Origin: Actinomycetes bacterium
GTDB taxonomy: Bacteria > Actinomycetota > Acidimicrobiia > Acidimicrobiales > Bog-793
Reading direction: 5' to 3'
Assembly: GCA_021809805.1 (NCBI GenBank)
Contig: JAJZKA010000006.1
Span: 1 to 48,898, forward strand
DNA length: 48,898 nt
Made by a program: the position numbers and the translations under genes. Under the pieces are notes generated by a model. The model had not been told where the DNA came from, did no database searches, and saw only the letters and a program-made list of their open reading frames with translations. Every line of letters begins with the position of its first letter. The first letter of the stretch is position 1. This document shows positions 17,659 through 26,815 of the stretch, in pieces.

Positions 17659-18818
17659 GCAGCCGAACTCACGTCGGAACGGATCTCGTCCAGGACGGCA
17701 CGCCGGTCCCGGTGCTCGGCAGGCTGTCGTTTCTCAATCGTTTTCTGCCGGTATGGATCCTGCTCGCCATGGGGCTTGGGCTCGGCCTCGGGCGGAGCGT
17801 GCACGGCCTCAGCCGTGCGCTCGACGGCGCCCAAGTGACTGCCGGGGTTCCGGCGCCGATCTTCGTCGGGCTGCTCGTGATGATGTACCCGGTCCTTGCC
17901 AAGGTCCGCTACGGCAAGCTCGGCGAGGTCACGCGGGACCGACGGCTGCTCGTCTCCTCGCTGATCCTCAACTGGTTGATCGGTCCCGCCGTGATGTTCG
18001 CGTTGGCCTGGTTGCTCCTGCCCGACCAGCCGGCATATCGCACAGGGCTCATCGTCGTCGGGCTCGCTCGCTGCATCGCCATGGTGCTCATCTGGAACGA
18101 TCTCTCCGGCGGGGACCGCGAGGCCGCGGCCGTTCTCGTCGCACTGAACTCGCTGTTCCAGATCGGTGCGTATTCAGGGCTCGGCTACTTCTACCTCGTC
18201 GTCCTCCCGAACTGGCTCGGCCTGAAGAGCGGCGGTATCCACATCTCGGTAGGTCTCATTGCTGTTTCGGTCGCGATCTTCTTGGGCGTCCCCTTGGTCG
18301 CGGGCTTCCTCACGCGGATGGTGGGCGTGCGGGTGAAAGGTGAGGACTGGTACGAGACCCGGCTGATCCCGCGGATCGGTCCGATCGCTCTCTACGGACT
18401 TTTGTTCACGATCGTGGTCTTGTTCGCGCTGCAAGGTCGAGAGATCACGGGGCACCCGTTGGAGGTGTTGCGCATCGCGGCGCCGCTGCTCTGCTATTTC
18501 GCCGTCATGTGGACCGGTGCCTTTGCGCTCGGCAGGGCCCTGGGGCTGGATTACCCCCGAACGGCGACGCTCTCGTTCACGGCGGCGGGGAATAACTTCG
18601 AGCTCGCGATCGCGGTGGCGATCGGTGTCTTCGGCGCCACCTCGGGCGAGGCGCTCGCCGGCGTGGTCGGACCGCTGATCGAAGTCCCCGCGCTCGTTGC
18701 CCTCGTCTATGTTGCCCTCTTCGCGCGCCGTCGCCTCTTCAGGTCAGCCGCGCAGGATCGCGAGCAGGGTGGCGCGCCGCGAGCGGCCGCTCGTGCGCCG
18801 TCGAGGCTCGGGTCGTGA
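17655..18818 (+). CDS. arsB: ACR3-family arsenite efflux protein
   Basis: LSFLNRFLPVWILLAMGLGLGLGR...GLLVMMYPVLAKVRYGKLGEVTRDRRLLVSSLILNWLIGPAVMFALAWLLLPD...LIVVGLARCIAMVLIWNDLSGGD...NNFELAIAVAIGVFG...GPLIEVPALV. Confidence 0.95.
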   Translation: MSSRTHVGTDLVQDGTPVPVLGRLSFLNRFLPVWILLAMGLGLGLGRSVHGLSRALDGAQVTAGVPAPIFVGLLVMMYPVLAKVRYGKLGEVTRDRRLLVSSLILNWLIGPAVMFALAWLLLPDQPAYRTGLIVVGLARCIAMVLIWNDLSGGDREAAAVLVALNSLFQIGAYSGLGYFYLVVLPNWLGLKSGGIHISVGLIAVSVAIFLGVPLVAGFLTRMVGVRVKGEDWYETRLIPRIGPIALYGLLFTIVVLFALQGREITGHPLEVLRIAAPLLCYFAVMWTGAFALGRALGLDYPRTATLSFTAAGNNFELAIAVAIGVFGATSGEALAGVVGPLIEVPALVALVYVALFARRRLFRSAAQDREQGGAPRAAARAPSRLGS

Positions 18819-19225
18819 TGGCGCAGCGCCCGGTTGTGCTCTTCCTCTGTGTCCACAACGCCGGCCGCAGCCTCGCCGCCAAGGTGCTCCTCGACCACTA
18901 CGCGCAGGGCCGGGTCGATGTCCGTTCCGCCGGCTCCGCGCCCGGCTCCGAGCTCAACTCCTCCGTCGTCGCCGTCCTTCGCGAGCGCGGCCTCGACCCG
19001 TCCCGCGAATTCCCCAAGCTCTTGTGCGACGGCGACGCCGCGGCGGCCGATGTCGTCGTGACGATGGGATGCGGAGACACGTGCCCGTCCTTTCCGGGCA
19101 AGCGCTATCTCGACTGGGAGCTCGACGACCCTGCCGGCAAATCGGTCGCCGAGGTGAGGCCGATCGTCGCGGCGATCGACCGTCGCGTGCGCAGCTTGCT
19201 TTGCGAGCTCACCGAACCGTCCTGA
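18815..19225 (+). CDS. arsC: Arsenate reductase, LMW-PTPase type
   Basis: VLFLCVHNAGRSLAAKVLLDHYAQGRVDVRSAGSAPG...VVTMGCGDTCPSFPGKRYLDWELDDPAGK; CX5R loop; overlaps the ACR3 stop. Confidence 0.93.
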   Translation: MMAQRPVVLFLCVHNAGRSLAAKVLLDHYAQGRVDVRSAGSAPGSELNSSVVAVLRERGLDPSREFPKLLCDGDAAAADVVVTMGCGDTCPSFPGKRYLDWELDDPAGKSVAEVRPIVAAIDRRVRSLLCELTEPS

Positions 19226-19411
19226 GCGCACGCGTCCGCTCGCGGGCCGATCCCGACGGGCACGCAGCGAATGCCCGGATGCCAGGCTGCTTCATCGGTC
19301 GATCCGAGGCGCTCGCGCACCTGTTCTCAACAGCTGCTCCGCCCTCGTCTTCGCAAAGAGCCCGGCCACCGCTCGTCCGTCGGCGTCCACAGTGCCGGTC
19401 AGGTCCGATAT

Positions 19412-19435
19412 CATATGAACATCTCTTCAGATGTT
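19412..19435. promoter_or_regulatory. ArsR/SmtB-type operator overlapping the start codon of the downstream regulator
   Basis: CATaTGAAcatctcTTCAgATG (19412-19433), overlapping AACATCT-CTTC-AGATGTT (19418-19435); ATG of the regulator is 19415-19417. Confidence 0.7.
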
Positions 19436-19816
19436 GCTCGCGCCCCTGGGACAAGTGGGAACTCTGGTCGGCTCGCGGGGGTCCGCGCCAGCCTGCCGCC
19501 AGATACCGACGTCGCCGACCTTGCCGACGTCTTTGGCCTCCTTTCCGATCCGGGGCGGCTCCGGCTGATGGTCGCCCTGCTCAGCGGTGAGCTGTGTGTC
19601 GCGGACCTTGCGGCGGCAGCGGGCATGAGTGAGTCCGCGACCAGCCACGCCCTGCGGATCCTGCGGGCGCATCGGGTCGTTGCCGTGCGCCGCTCGGGTC
19701 GCATGGCGTTTTACTCCTTGGCGGATGGGCACGTGCGCATGTTGCTCGAGGTCGCCTTGGTCCACATCGAGCACAGCGCGATGATCCACGATCATCCCGG
19801 CGACGGCCATGACTGA
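19415..19816 (+). CDS. ArsR/SmtB-family regulator with alpha5-type metal site
   Basis: LADVFGLLSDPGRLRLMVALLSGELCVADLAAAAGMSESATSHALRILRAHRVVAVRRSGRMAFYSLADGHVRMLLEVALVHIEH; DGH...H..H resembles the SmtB/CzrA alpha5 site. Followed by a CDF gene. Confidence 0.9.
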   Translation: MNISSDVARAPGTSGNSGRLAGVRASLPPDTDVADLADVFGLLSDPGRLRLMVALLSGELCVADLAAAAGMSESATSHALRILRAHRVVAVRRSGRMAFYSLADGHVRMLLEVALVHIEHSAMIHDHPGDGHD

Positions 19817-20762
19817 GGCACTGGCCGGCCCGGGCGCATCGGGCGGCCATGGTGGCTCCGCTCACCACCACGGCGTGTCCGCGCATGCGGACGTGCGCCT
19901 TCTCGTCACGGCGCTCAGCCTCATCGCCGCTTTCATGGCCGGCGAGGTCGCTGCCGCGATCACCTCAGGCTCGCTCGCGCTCTTCGCGGACGCCGGGCAC
20001 ATGCTCACCGACGTTGGTGCCCTCGGCGCGAGCATCTGGGCGATCCGCCTCGCTGCGAGGCCGGCGGACGGGGTATGGACCTTCGGGTTGAAGCGGGCGG
20101 AGATCCTTTCGGCTGCCGGCAACGGGGTGACGCTTGTCGCTGTGGCCGGCGTGATCACGATCGAGGCGATTGTCCGACTCGTTCATCCGCCGCAAGTTGA
20201 AGGCTCCGTCGTGCTGGCCGTCGCGCTTATCGGCGCAGTCGTGAACCTCGCCGCAACGACGGTGCTCGCGCGGGCAAACCGCACCAGCCTCAACGTGAAG
20301 GGGGCCTTCGTCCACCTCCGCACCGACCTCTACGCCTTCTGCGGCACTGCGGCGGCGGGCCTCGTGATCCTGCTGACCCATTGGTCGAGGGCCGACGCCG
20401 TCGCCTCGCTCCTCGTTGCCGGGCTGATGGGGCGCGCCGCCTGGGATCTGCTCCGCGATGCGGGGCAGATCCTCCTCGAGCGAGCGCCGCAGGAGGTGTC
20501 TCTCGAGGAGGTGAGGGCGCACATTACCGATATCGAGCACGTTCTCGGCGTCCATGATCTGCATGCCTGGACGGTGACCTCGAACCTGTCCACTCTCTCT
20601 GCCCACGTCGTCGTCGAGGACCACTGCTTTGCCTCCGGGCATGCCCCGCAGATCCTGGACGCGCTCCAGCGCTGTCTCGGCGCGCACTTCGACCTCGAGC
20701 ACTCCACCTTCCAGCTCGAGCCGGCGAGTCACGCGGTCCACGAGCACGGCCAGCACCCATAA
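19809..20762 (+). CDS. Cation diffusion facilitator (CzcD/ZitB-like)
   Basis: His-rich N-terminus; SGSLALFADAGHMLTDVGALGASIWAIRLAARPADGVWTFGLKRAEILSAAGNG...DLYAFCGTAAAGLVILLTHWSRADAVASLLVAGLM...GVHDLHAWTVTSN. Confidence 0.95.
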   Translation: MTEALAGPGASGGHGGSAHHHGVSAHADVRLLVTALSLIAAFMAGEVAAAITSGSLALFADAGHMLTDVGALGASIWAIRLAARPADGVWTFGLKRAEILSAAGNGVTLVAVAGVITIEAIVRLVHPPQVEGSVVLAVALIGAVVNLAATTVLARANRTSLNVKGAFVHLRTDLYAFCGTAAAGLVILLTHWSRADAVASLLVAGLMGRAAWDLLRDAGQILLERAPQEVSLEEVRAHITDIEHVLGVHDLHAWTVTSNLSTLSAHVVVEDHCFASGHAPQILDALQRCLGAHFDLEHSTFQLEPASHAVHEHGQHP

Positions 20763-21075
20763 GCGGGCTGGCGCTGCCTGCTGCGGTGGCGCGCGGTCCC
20801 ACCCGGGGCGAGGCCGCCTCGTCCTCACCGTCCTATCCCACATCCTCCTCGGCGAGCGCGCGCGAGGTGCGCGCATGACGCCGGAGCGGCCGAGGCCGCC
20901 GCGCCCTATCGTCTTTTTCTTGGCGTTCTTGCGCCATCGCGGTCGGTGCTTGGGCGGTACTCGGCGGGCCACTATCGGCGAACCGCCTCCCGATTCCGAC
21001 ACGGCCCTGGTCGCCTCGCGGACCTATTGAGCGATCGGCCCGGTTCCCCACCTCAATGGAGAGTCGGGTGGGGCG

Positions 21076-21423
21076 CTACAACGTGCGGGTGAAGCGGTGC
21101 ACCGCCTCAAGCAGCTCCTTGGTCTTCTCCGCTGCCACGGCGTCGTCCCCAGACGACAGTGCATGGCGTACGCAGTGATTGACGTGGTCGTCGAGGATCA
21201 TGCCAGCGACCGCCTCGAGGGCGGTCGAGATCGCGGCGATCTGGGTGAGGATATCGATGCAGTAGCGGTCCTCGGTGATCATTTTTTCGATGCCCCGGGC
21301 TTGGCCTTCGATGCGCCGCATGCGCTTGATGAGGGCGTCCTTCGCATCGACGTAGCCATAGGGCGGCCCTGCCCCGTGAGCGTTCGCTCCTGGATCACCG
21401 ACGGTTTTTCTTGCGCCGGTCAT
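21076..21423 (-). CDS. csoR: CsoR-family copper-sensing repressor
   Basis: LIKRMRRIEGQARGIEKMITEDRYCIDILTQIAAISTALEAVAGMILDDHVNHCVRHAL, with the C-H-C ligand pattern of CsoR. Start overlaps the copA stop. Confidence 0.93.
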   Translation of the reverse strand: MTGARKTVGDPGANAHGAGPPYGYVDAKDALIKRMRRIEGQARGIEKMITEDRYCIDILTQIAAISTALEAVAGMILDDHVNHCVRHALSSGDDAVAAEKTKELLEAVHRFTRTL

Positions 21424-23645
21424 CGGTGCACCTCGCTCGGAGAAAAGCGGCGCAGGCGGAGCGAGTTCGTGACGACGAACACGCTCGAGAAGGCCATCGC
21501 GGCGGCAGCGACGATCGGGTTGACCACCCCGGCGACCGCCAGGGGAATGGCGGCGACGTTGTAGCCGAAGGCCCAGAACAAGTTGCCCTTGATGGTCGAC
21601 AGGGTCCGGCGCGAGAGGCGGATGGCATCTGCTGCGGCACGCAGGTCACCGCTCACGAGGGTGATGTCGGAGGCCTCGATGGCGATGTCGGTCCCCGTCC
21701 CAATCGACAGGCCGAGATCGGCCTTGGCGAGCGCAGGCGCGTCGTTGACTCCGTCGCCGACCATCGCGACGACCTCACCAGCCGCCTGCAACCGGGCAAC
21801 TTCGGCCGCCTTGTCCTCCGGCAGCACTCCGGCGAGCACCCGCTCGATGCCCACCGCGGCGGCCACCGCTCGGGCGGTGGCTTCGTTGTCGCCCGTCAGC
21901 AGCACGGGGGTGAGACCGAGGGCGCGAAGCTCGGCGATGGCGGTCCGGCTTGTCGCCTTGATGCGGTCGGCCGCCGCGACGAGACCGGCCACTGAGCCGT
22001 CGGTGGCAACTGCGACCACCGTCGCGCCGGTGGCTTCGAGGCGGGCGACTTCGGCGGTGAGCTCGTCAGACAACGAGATTCCCCAGTCTGCCAGCAGGCT
22101 CGGGCGCCCGACCACGACGGCGCGTCCGTCCACGACCGCTTCGATGCCGAGGCCGGCGCGCGCCGAGAAGGACTCCACCTCGCAAAGAGTGCCGAGACGT
22201 TCGCGCCCATACGCTGCGATGGCGCGGGCGATGGGGTGCTCGCTCGCGTCCTCGGCCGCCGCAACTACGCGCACGAGCTCGTCCTCGGCCACCCCGGGAG
22301 CGGGCACGACGGCAGAAACGGCCATCTTGCCCTCTGTGATCGTGCCGGTCTTGTCGAGCACGATTGTCGTGATCTGGCGGGTCTGCTCCAAGACCTCGGC
22401 ACCCTTGATCACGATGCCGAGCTGCGCGCCTCGCCCGGTGCCGACCATGAGGGCGGTCGGGGTGGCGAGCCCGAGCGCGCACGGGCAGGCGATCACGACG
22501 ACGGCCACGGCGGCGGTGAAGGCAGCCGTCGTGGCGATGCCCCCGAGAAGGAGCCAGCCGAGAAGCGTGAGGGTCGCAACACCGATCACGATCGGCACGA
22601 AGAAGGCCGAGACGCGATCAGCGAGGCGCTGGACGGGGGCCTTCCCCGCCTGGGCTTCGGCGACCAGCCGGGCGATCTGGGAAAGTGCGGTCGTCGCGCC
22701 GACGTTGGTGGCCTCGACCACGAGCCGGCCCGAGCTGTTGATTGTCGCCCCGCTGAGTCGGTCGCCGGGACCGACCTCGACCGGGACCGACTCGCCCGTC
22801 AGCATCGACGCGTCGATTGCCGAGCTTCCCTTGATGACGATTCCGTCGGTCGCCACCTTCTCCCCCGGACGGACGACGAACTGCTCGCCGACTGCGAGCT
22901 CCTCGATTGGCACGAGGACCTCGGTGCCGTCCCGGAGCACGAGGGCCTCCTTTGCCCCGAGCTCCAGCAAGGAGCGGATCGCCTCGCCCGAACGCCGCTT
23001 GGCTCGCGCCTCGAGGTAGCGGCCGACCAAGATCAGCGCCGTGATGGCGCCGGCGGTGTCGAAGTAGACATTCGTTGAGATCCCGGCGAAAAGGACCACG
23101 GCCGACCAAGTCCAGGCCGACAGCGTGCCGATCGAGATCAAGGTGTCCATCGTCGCCACGCCGTGACGGGCATTGGTGGCGGCGGCCCGATGGAAGGGCC
23201 AGCCCGCGTACGCGACGACCGGGGTCGCGAGCACGAGCGACACCCACTCCCAGCCTGCCGGGCGCGCCGCGGCGACCCAGGCGAAGATCACGAGCGGGAT
23301 CGTCAGCGCGACGGCAAGCACGAGGCGGAAGCGGTAGGCACGGGTGGGGTCCTCGTCGCTCACCGTCTCGGGAAGCGCGGCGCCGTAGCCGGCGGCCTCC
23401 ACCGCGCCGATCAGATCCTCGATGTCGATCCGTGCCGGATCGAAGGCGACCGCGGCGTGCTCACTCGCGAAGTTCACGTTGGCAGCGACGCCGTCCAGCT
23501 TGTTCAGGCGCTTCTCGATGCGCGCCGCGCACGACGCGCAGGTCATGCCCGTGATCGCCAGTTCGACGCGCTGGCGCACCGGCGACTCCTTCGCCGAAGG
23601 AGCGTCTTTCGGCGCCGTAGGGGCGTCAGCGACGCCCGACATCAC
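21420..23645 (-). CDS. copA: Copper-translocating P1B-type ATPase
   Basis: N-terminal HMA GMTCASCAARIEKRLNKLDG; CPC motif VVIACPCALGLATPTALMVGTGRGAQLG; phosphorylation motif DKTGTITEG; GDGVNDAPALAKADLGLSIGTGTDIAIEASD. Confidence 0.97.
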   Translation of the reverse strand: MMSGVADAPTAPKDAPSAKESPVRQRVELAITGMTCASCAARIEKRLNKLDGVAANVNFASEHAAVAFDPARIDIEDLIGAVEAAGYGAALPETVSDEDPTRAYRFRLVLAVALTIPLVIFAWVAAARPAGWEWVSLVLATPVVAYAGWPFHRAAATNARHGVATMDTLISIGTLSAWTWSAVVLFAGISTNVYFDTAGAITALILVGRYLEARAKRRSGEAIRSLLELGAKEALVLRDGTEVLVPIEELAVGEQFVVRPGEKVATDGIVIKGSSAIDASMLTGESVPVEVGPGDRLSGATINSSGRLVVEATNVGATTALSQIARLVAEAQAGKAPVQRLADRVSAFFVPIVIGVATLTLLGWLLLGGIATTAAFTAAVAVVVIACPCALGLATPTALMVGTGRGAQLGIVIKGAEVLEQTRQITTIVLDKTGTITEGKMAVSAVVPAPGVAEDELVRVVAAAEDASEHPIARAIAAYGRERLGTLCEVESFSARAGLGIEAVVDGRAVVVGRPSLLADWGISLSDELTAEVARLEATGATVVAVATDGSVAGLVAAADRIKATSRTAIAELRALGLTPVLLTGDNEATARAVAAAVGIERVLAGVLPEDKAAEVARLQAAGEVVAMVGDGVNDAPALAKADLGLSIGTGTDIAIEASDITLVSGDLRAAADAIRLSRRTLSTIKGNLFWAFGYNVAAIPLAVAGVVNPIVAAAAMAFSSVFVVTNSLRLRRFSPSEVHR

Positions 23646-23845
23646 GACGCCTCGTAGCCGGCCTCTTCGATCGCCGCGCGCAGCCGCTGGTCGTCGAGGC
23701 CCTCACCCGTGACGGTCACGAGCTTGGTGTCGAGGTCCACCTCGACGGTCGCAACTCCGCCGACCGCGGAGATCTCGTTCGACACCGCATGCTTGCAGTG
23801 ATCACAGGTCATTCCCGCAACGGTGTAGGTCCTCGTCTCCGCCAT
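23642..23845 (-). CDS. copZ: CopZ-like heavy-metal-associated chaperone
   Basis: MAETRTYTVAGMTCDHCKHAVSNEISAVGGVATVEVDLDTKLVTVTGEGLDDQRLRAAIEEAGYEAS; GMTCDHC motif; immediately upstream of copA. Confidence 0.93.
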   Translation of the reverse strand: MAETRTYTVAGMTCDHCKHAVSNEISAVGGVATVEVDLDTKLVTVTGEGLDDQRLRAAIEEAGYEAS

Positions 23846-23867
23846 CTCGGTCTCCTCTCGAAGCCGC

Positions 23868-23884
23868 ATACCCCTATTGGGTAT
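23868..23884. promoter_or_regulatory. CsoR-like box upstream of copZ-copA-csoR
   Basis: ATACCC-ctatt-GGGTAT; TACCC-N5-GGGTA architecture as in the known B. subtilis CsoR site. Confidence 0.75.
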
Positions 23885-24015
23885 AAGTGTAGCCCAGATG
23901 TCAAGCCGTCGTCTGTGTGCTCCGGGATCGTCGCGCGGGACAACCTGGAGCTGGGGAGACGGCAAGATGACATGCGCGGGCCGTCGCGACGACCCGCGTC
24001 TCGTGCGGGGCACGC

Positions 24016-24891
24016 TCAGCTCGCGATCGGCGTGCCCGCGCCGCCCGTGCACTCACCGCCGTATTCGGGGGTGTACCGCGGACTCGTTCGGAATGTGTCG
24101 ACGAAGCGCTGCAGGCGGGGATCGTCCGGCGAGGTCACCTTGAGCTGGAAGCCCCACGAGGAGATCGCGATGTTCGACGACATTCCCGGAAATGGGGTGA
24201 GGTCGACGTAGCGCGATCCGGTGCCGGCGATGACGCGTTGTCGGTCCACGAAGGCACGCAGGGCAGCGACCTCGGCGTGAGCAAGGGAGGGCCGGTAGGT
24301 GATCCATACCGCGCCATGCTCGAGGTCGTGTACCGCCCGCTCGGCTGGGATCGGCTCCGCGTAGACGCCGCAGTTCGCCCACAACGCATTGTGGTCGCCT
24401 CCGACCGGTGGAGTCACCCAATAGCGGACCGGGCCGGCCACGTGGCGGTGGCCGAGTGCCCGGTCTGCCGGGCCGTTATGGCTTGTGGTCGGCCAGCCGG
24501 TCGTGTCGTAGGCGACGACGCCCTTGATGCCCGACCGATTGGCGACGACGAGCGCTGCGCTCTGGATATCGGCCTGCCCGGCTGCAACGGGGGGCGGCAG
24601 CACCTCGCGGTTCGCGTTCGCTGAGCTTGGTCCGCTCCCGAGGCTGAGGAAAAGCGACGTCCCGACGCCGACAACGATGACGACGATCCCAGCGGTTACG
24701 CGTCGGCGACGTCGAGCTTGTCTGGCCGTCCAGACACGCTGACGTGTCGAGGTATGCGTCTTGTTGGTCGGGCCGCCGGCCCGGCGTGGCGACGGTACCG
24801 GGTTGGCGGTACCACCGAGGCGCCGAGGGGAAGAGCTCCTTGATGTGGAGCTGCCGGTGCGCTTGGACGCACGCGGTTGCTTGGGCATCAC
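24016..24891 (-). CDS. DUF3105-family protein with one TM segment
   Basis: TAGIVVIVVGVGTSLFLSL; VGGDHNALWANCGVYAEPIPAERAVHDLEHGAVWITYRPSL matches the DUF3105 core. Confidence 0.85.
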   Translation of the reverse strand: MMPKQPRASKRTGSSTSRSSSPRRLGGTANPVPSPRRAGGPTNKTHTSTRQRVWTARQARRRRRVTAGIVVIVVGVGTSLFLSLGSGPSSANANREVLPPPVAAGQADIQSAALVVANRSGIKGVVAYDTTGWPTTSHNGPADRALGHRHVAGPVRYWVTPPVGGDHNALWANCGVYAEPIPAERAVHDLEHGAVWITYRPSLAHAEVAALRAFVDRQRVIAGTGSRYVDLTPFPGMSSNIAISSWGFQLKVTSPDDPRLQRFVDTFRTSPRYTPEYGGECTGGAGTPIAS

Positions 24892-25319
24892 GCCTCCCGC
24901 TCAGCTCGCCGGCGAGGCGATGACGTGTCCGGCGGTGTCCACGCGGCATAGCCAGGCACCGGCGAGCTGGAGCGGTCGCTGCCCATCACCAACGCGGGCC
25001 CGAGGCGCCGACGAGCGTGTGGTGGGTGCGATGGGGCGGCGCCCGTCGGTGACGATGAGCTCGTGCCGCACGCGATGGCGAATCCCGTCCCGAATCTCTC
25101 GGTTGGCGTCACTCCGCCCGCCACCATCGCGGCGGTCCGTCGCCGGCGTGAGCGATGAGCTGCTTCGCTGATGAGGGTCACGGTCCTGGCACCTCCAACT
25201 GTTTGCTCGGCCTCGAGTGCGACCCGTCGTGGTAGCGAGCCCCGGCGCGGAGCCATCCTGGGTCGGTGGCCACATCCAAGGCAGGGGCGTTCGCCCTCAG
25301 GGTTAGGGCCGAACGCTTC

Positions 25320-25334
25320 TACCCGGTAGGGGTA
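25320..25334. promoter_or_regulatory. Second CsoR-like box, upstream of the SHOCT-domain gene
   Basis: TACCC-ggtag-GGGTA, same TACCC-N5-GGGTA arrangement as the copZ promoter box. Confidence 0.6.
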
Positions 25335-25347
25335 TTTCGGGCCCAGC

Positions 25348-25644
25348 GTGAATCACACGGAGACCGAGGAGGCGCCGATCATGATGTGGTACTGGGGTGG
25401 AGGAGTCCACTGGTGGGGTTGGTTGGTGGGCGGGCTTGGCATGCTGGCCTTCTGGGCCCTGGTGCTGTGGGCGGTCTGGTACTTGGTGGCGAGCCCTGGT
25501 CGCCGGCCGCCCGAGCGCGCGTCAAAGGGAGACGACCCGCAGCGCATCCTCGGCGAGCGTCTGGCGCGGGGCGAGATCGATGCCGATGAGTACCGGCATC
25601 TGCGCGACGTCCTGTGCGAGGGCGAACCGGCGACCCGCAGCTGA
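25348..25644 (+). CDS. Small SHOCT-domain membrane protein
   Basis: MMWYWGGGVHWWGWLVGGLGMLAFWALVLWAVWYLV TM segment, then DPQRILGERLARGEIDADEYRHLRDVL (SHOCT). Start may be ATG at 25381. Confidence 0.85.
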   Translation: MNHTETEEAPIMMWYWGGGVHWWGWLVGGLGMLAFWALVLWAVWYLVASPGRRPPERASKGDDPQRILGERLARGEIDADEYRHLRDVLCEGEPATRS

Positions 25645-26155
25645 CGTCGGAGCCCTACCGGCGCGGATGCCCAGCACCTTGGGCGATGTCGGGGTCGGCT
25701 GAGCGCGACACTGCGACCTGGGCCGGCTGGGCTGAAGAACGCCGAGTGCTCCCGGCGTGGTTACCGGTTCGGGCCCGCGCGCCGCTGATGAGCGCACCAA
25801 ACTCCGCCGCCGCTGAGACCTGTGACCCTGGACGGCTCGCCGGCGGGATCGCCCGGCCGCGCGTGGCGGCGTTGGCCAGGTGGCCGTGCCCGGTTCCGCC
25901 AGCTCCATCGCTCGCCGCCCTCGGAGCGCCCAGAGCTCGAATCGCGCCGATACACCTGGCCGATGTGGCCGTTCAGCAGCGCGACGGCACCAGTTGCGGC
26001 GAGTTCGCGGGCCGGCCGTTCGTTGCGTTGTCCGAGGCAGCTGAGACGCTGCTCGTCATCGTCGTCACCGCCATCTGTGGAGATCCGCGCCGGCCAAGTG
26101 GGAGAGGCCCCGTAACGCCACGCTCGGTGCCCGAGAAGGGATCCTCGCTTTGGCG

Positions 26156-26815
26156 TTAGCGCTGATCCATCAGCCCTGACTCATAGGCGGTCACGACGAG
26201 CTGTGCTCGGTCGCGCGCACCGAGCTTGGTGAGCAGGCGGCTGACGTGGGTCTTGGCGGTCGCCGGGCTCATGTGGAGCCCGTCGGCGACCTCGGCGTTC
26301 GACCAGCCCTGAGCAACGGCGACGAGCACCTCGCGCTCGCGCGGGGTCAGCGTACCGAGCAGGGTCCGGTCTCCGCTGCGAGCCGGGGCGCGCTCGACGA
26401 ATTGTGCAATGAGGCGCCGCGTGATGCTTGGGGCGAGCAGCGCGTTGCCCGCTGCCACTGTGCGAATCGCGTCGAGGAGGTACTCGGGTGGGACATCTTT
26501 GAGCAAGAAGCCGCTCGCCCCTGAGCGGAGCGCCTCATAGACATACTCGTCGAGCTCGAAGGTGGTCAGGATCACGACGCGCGTGCAATCGGGCTCGGCC
26601 TCAGCGAGGATCTGTCGGGTCGCCTCGAGTCCGTCCATTTCAGGCATGCGGACGTCCATCAGCACGATATCGGGTGCGGTGGCCGCGACCACCTCGACTG
26701 CCTGGCGACCGTTGGCGGCCTCTCCGAGCACGGTGATGTCGGGGGAGGACTCGATCAGGACCCTGAACCCAGCTCGCACGAGCGTCTGGTCGTCGACGAG
26801 AACGACTCCGATCAT
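26156..26815 (-). CDS. NarL/LuxR-family response regulator
   Basis: MIGVVLVDDQTLVRAGFRVLIESSPDITVLGEAANGRQAVEVVAATAPDIVLMDVRMPEMDGLEATRQIL ... LTPREREVLVAVAQGWSNAEVADGLHMSPATAKTHVSRLLTKLGARDRAQLV. Confidence 0.96.
   Translation of the reverse strand: MIGVVLVDDQTLVRAGFRVLIESSPDITVLGEAANGRQAVEVVAATAPDIVLMDVRMPEMDGLEATRQILAEAEPDCTRVVILTTFELDEYVYEALRSGASGFLLKDVPPEYLLDAIRTVAAGNALLAPSITRRLIAQFVERAPARSGDRTLLGTLTPREREVLVAVAQGWSNAEVADGLHMSPATAKTHVSRLLTKLGARDRAQLVVTAYESGLMDQR

Noticed and set aside
19965-21002. 345-aa minus-strand ORF
   Set aside because: Antisense to the clear CDF gene and composition-driven.
24888-25256. Minus-strand ORF between the DUF3105 gene and the CsoR-like box
   Set aside because: Competing frames (24901-25275) of equal quality and no recognised domain.
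25640-26155. Overlapping ORFs on both strands between the SHOCT gene and the response regulator
   Set aside because: No coherent family signature in any frame; left unannotated.
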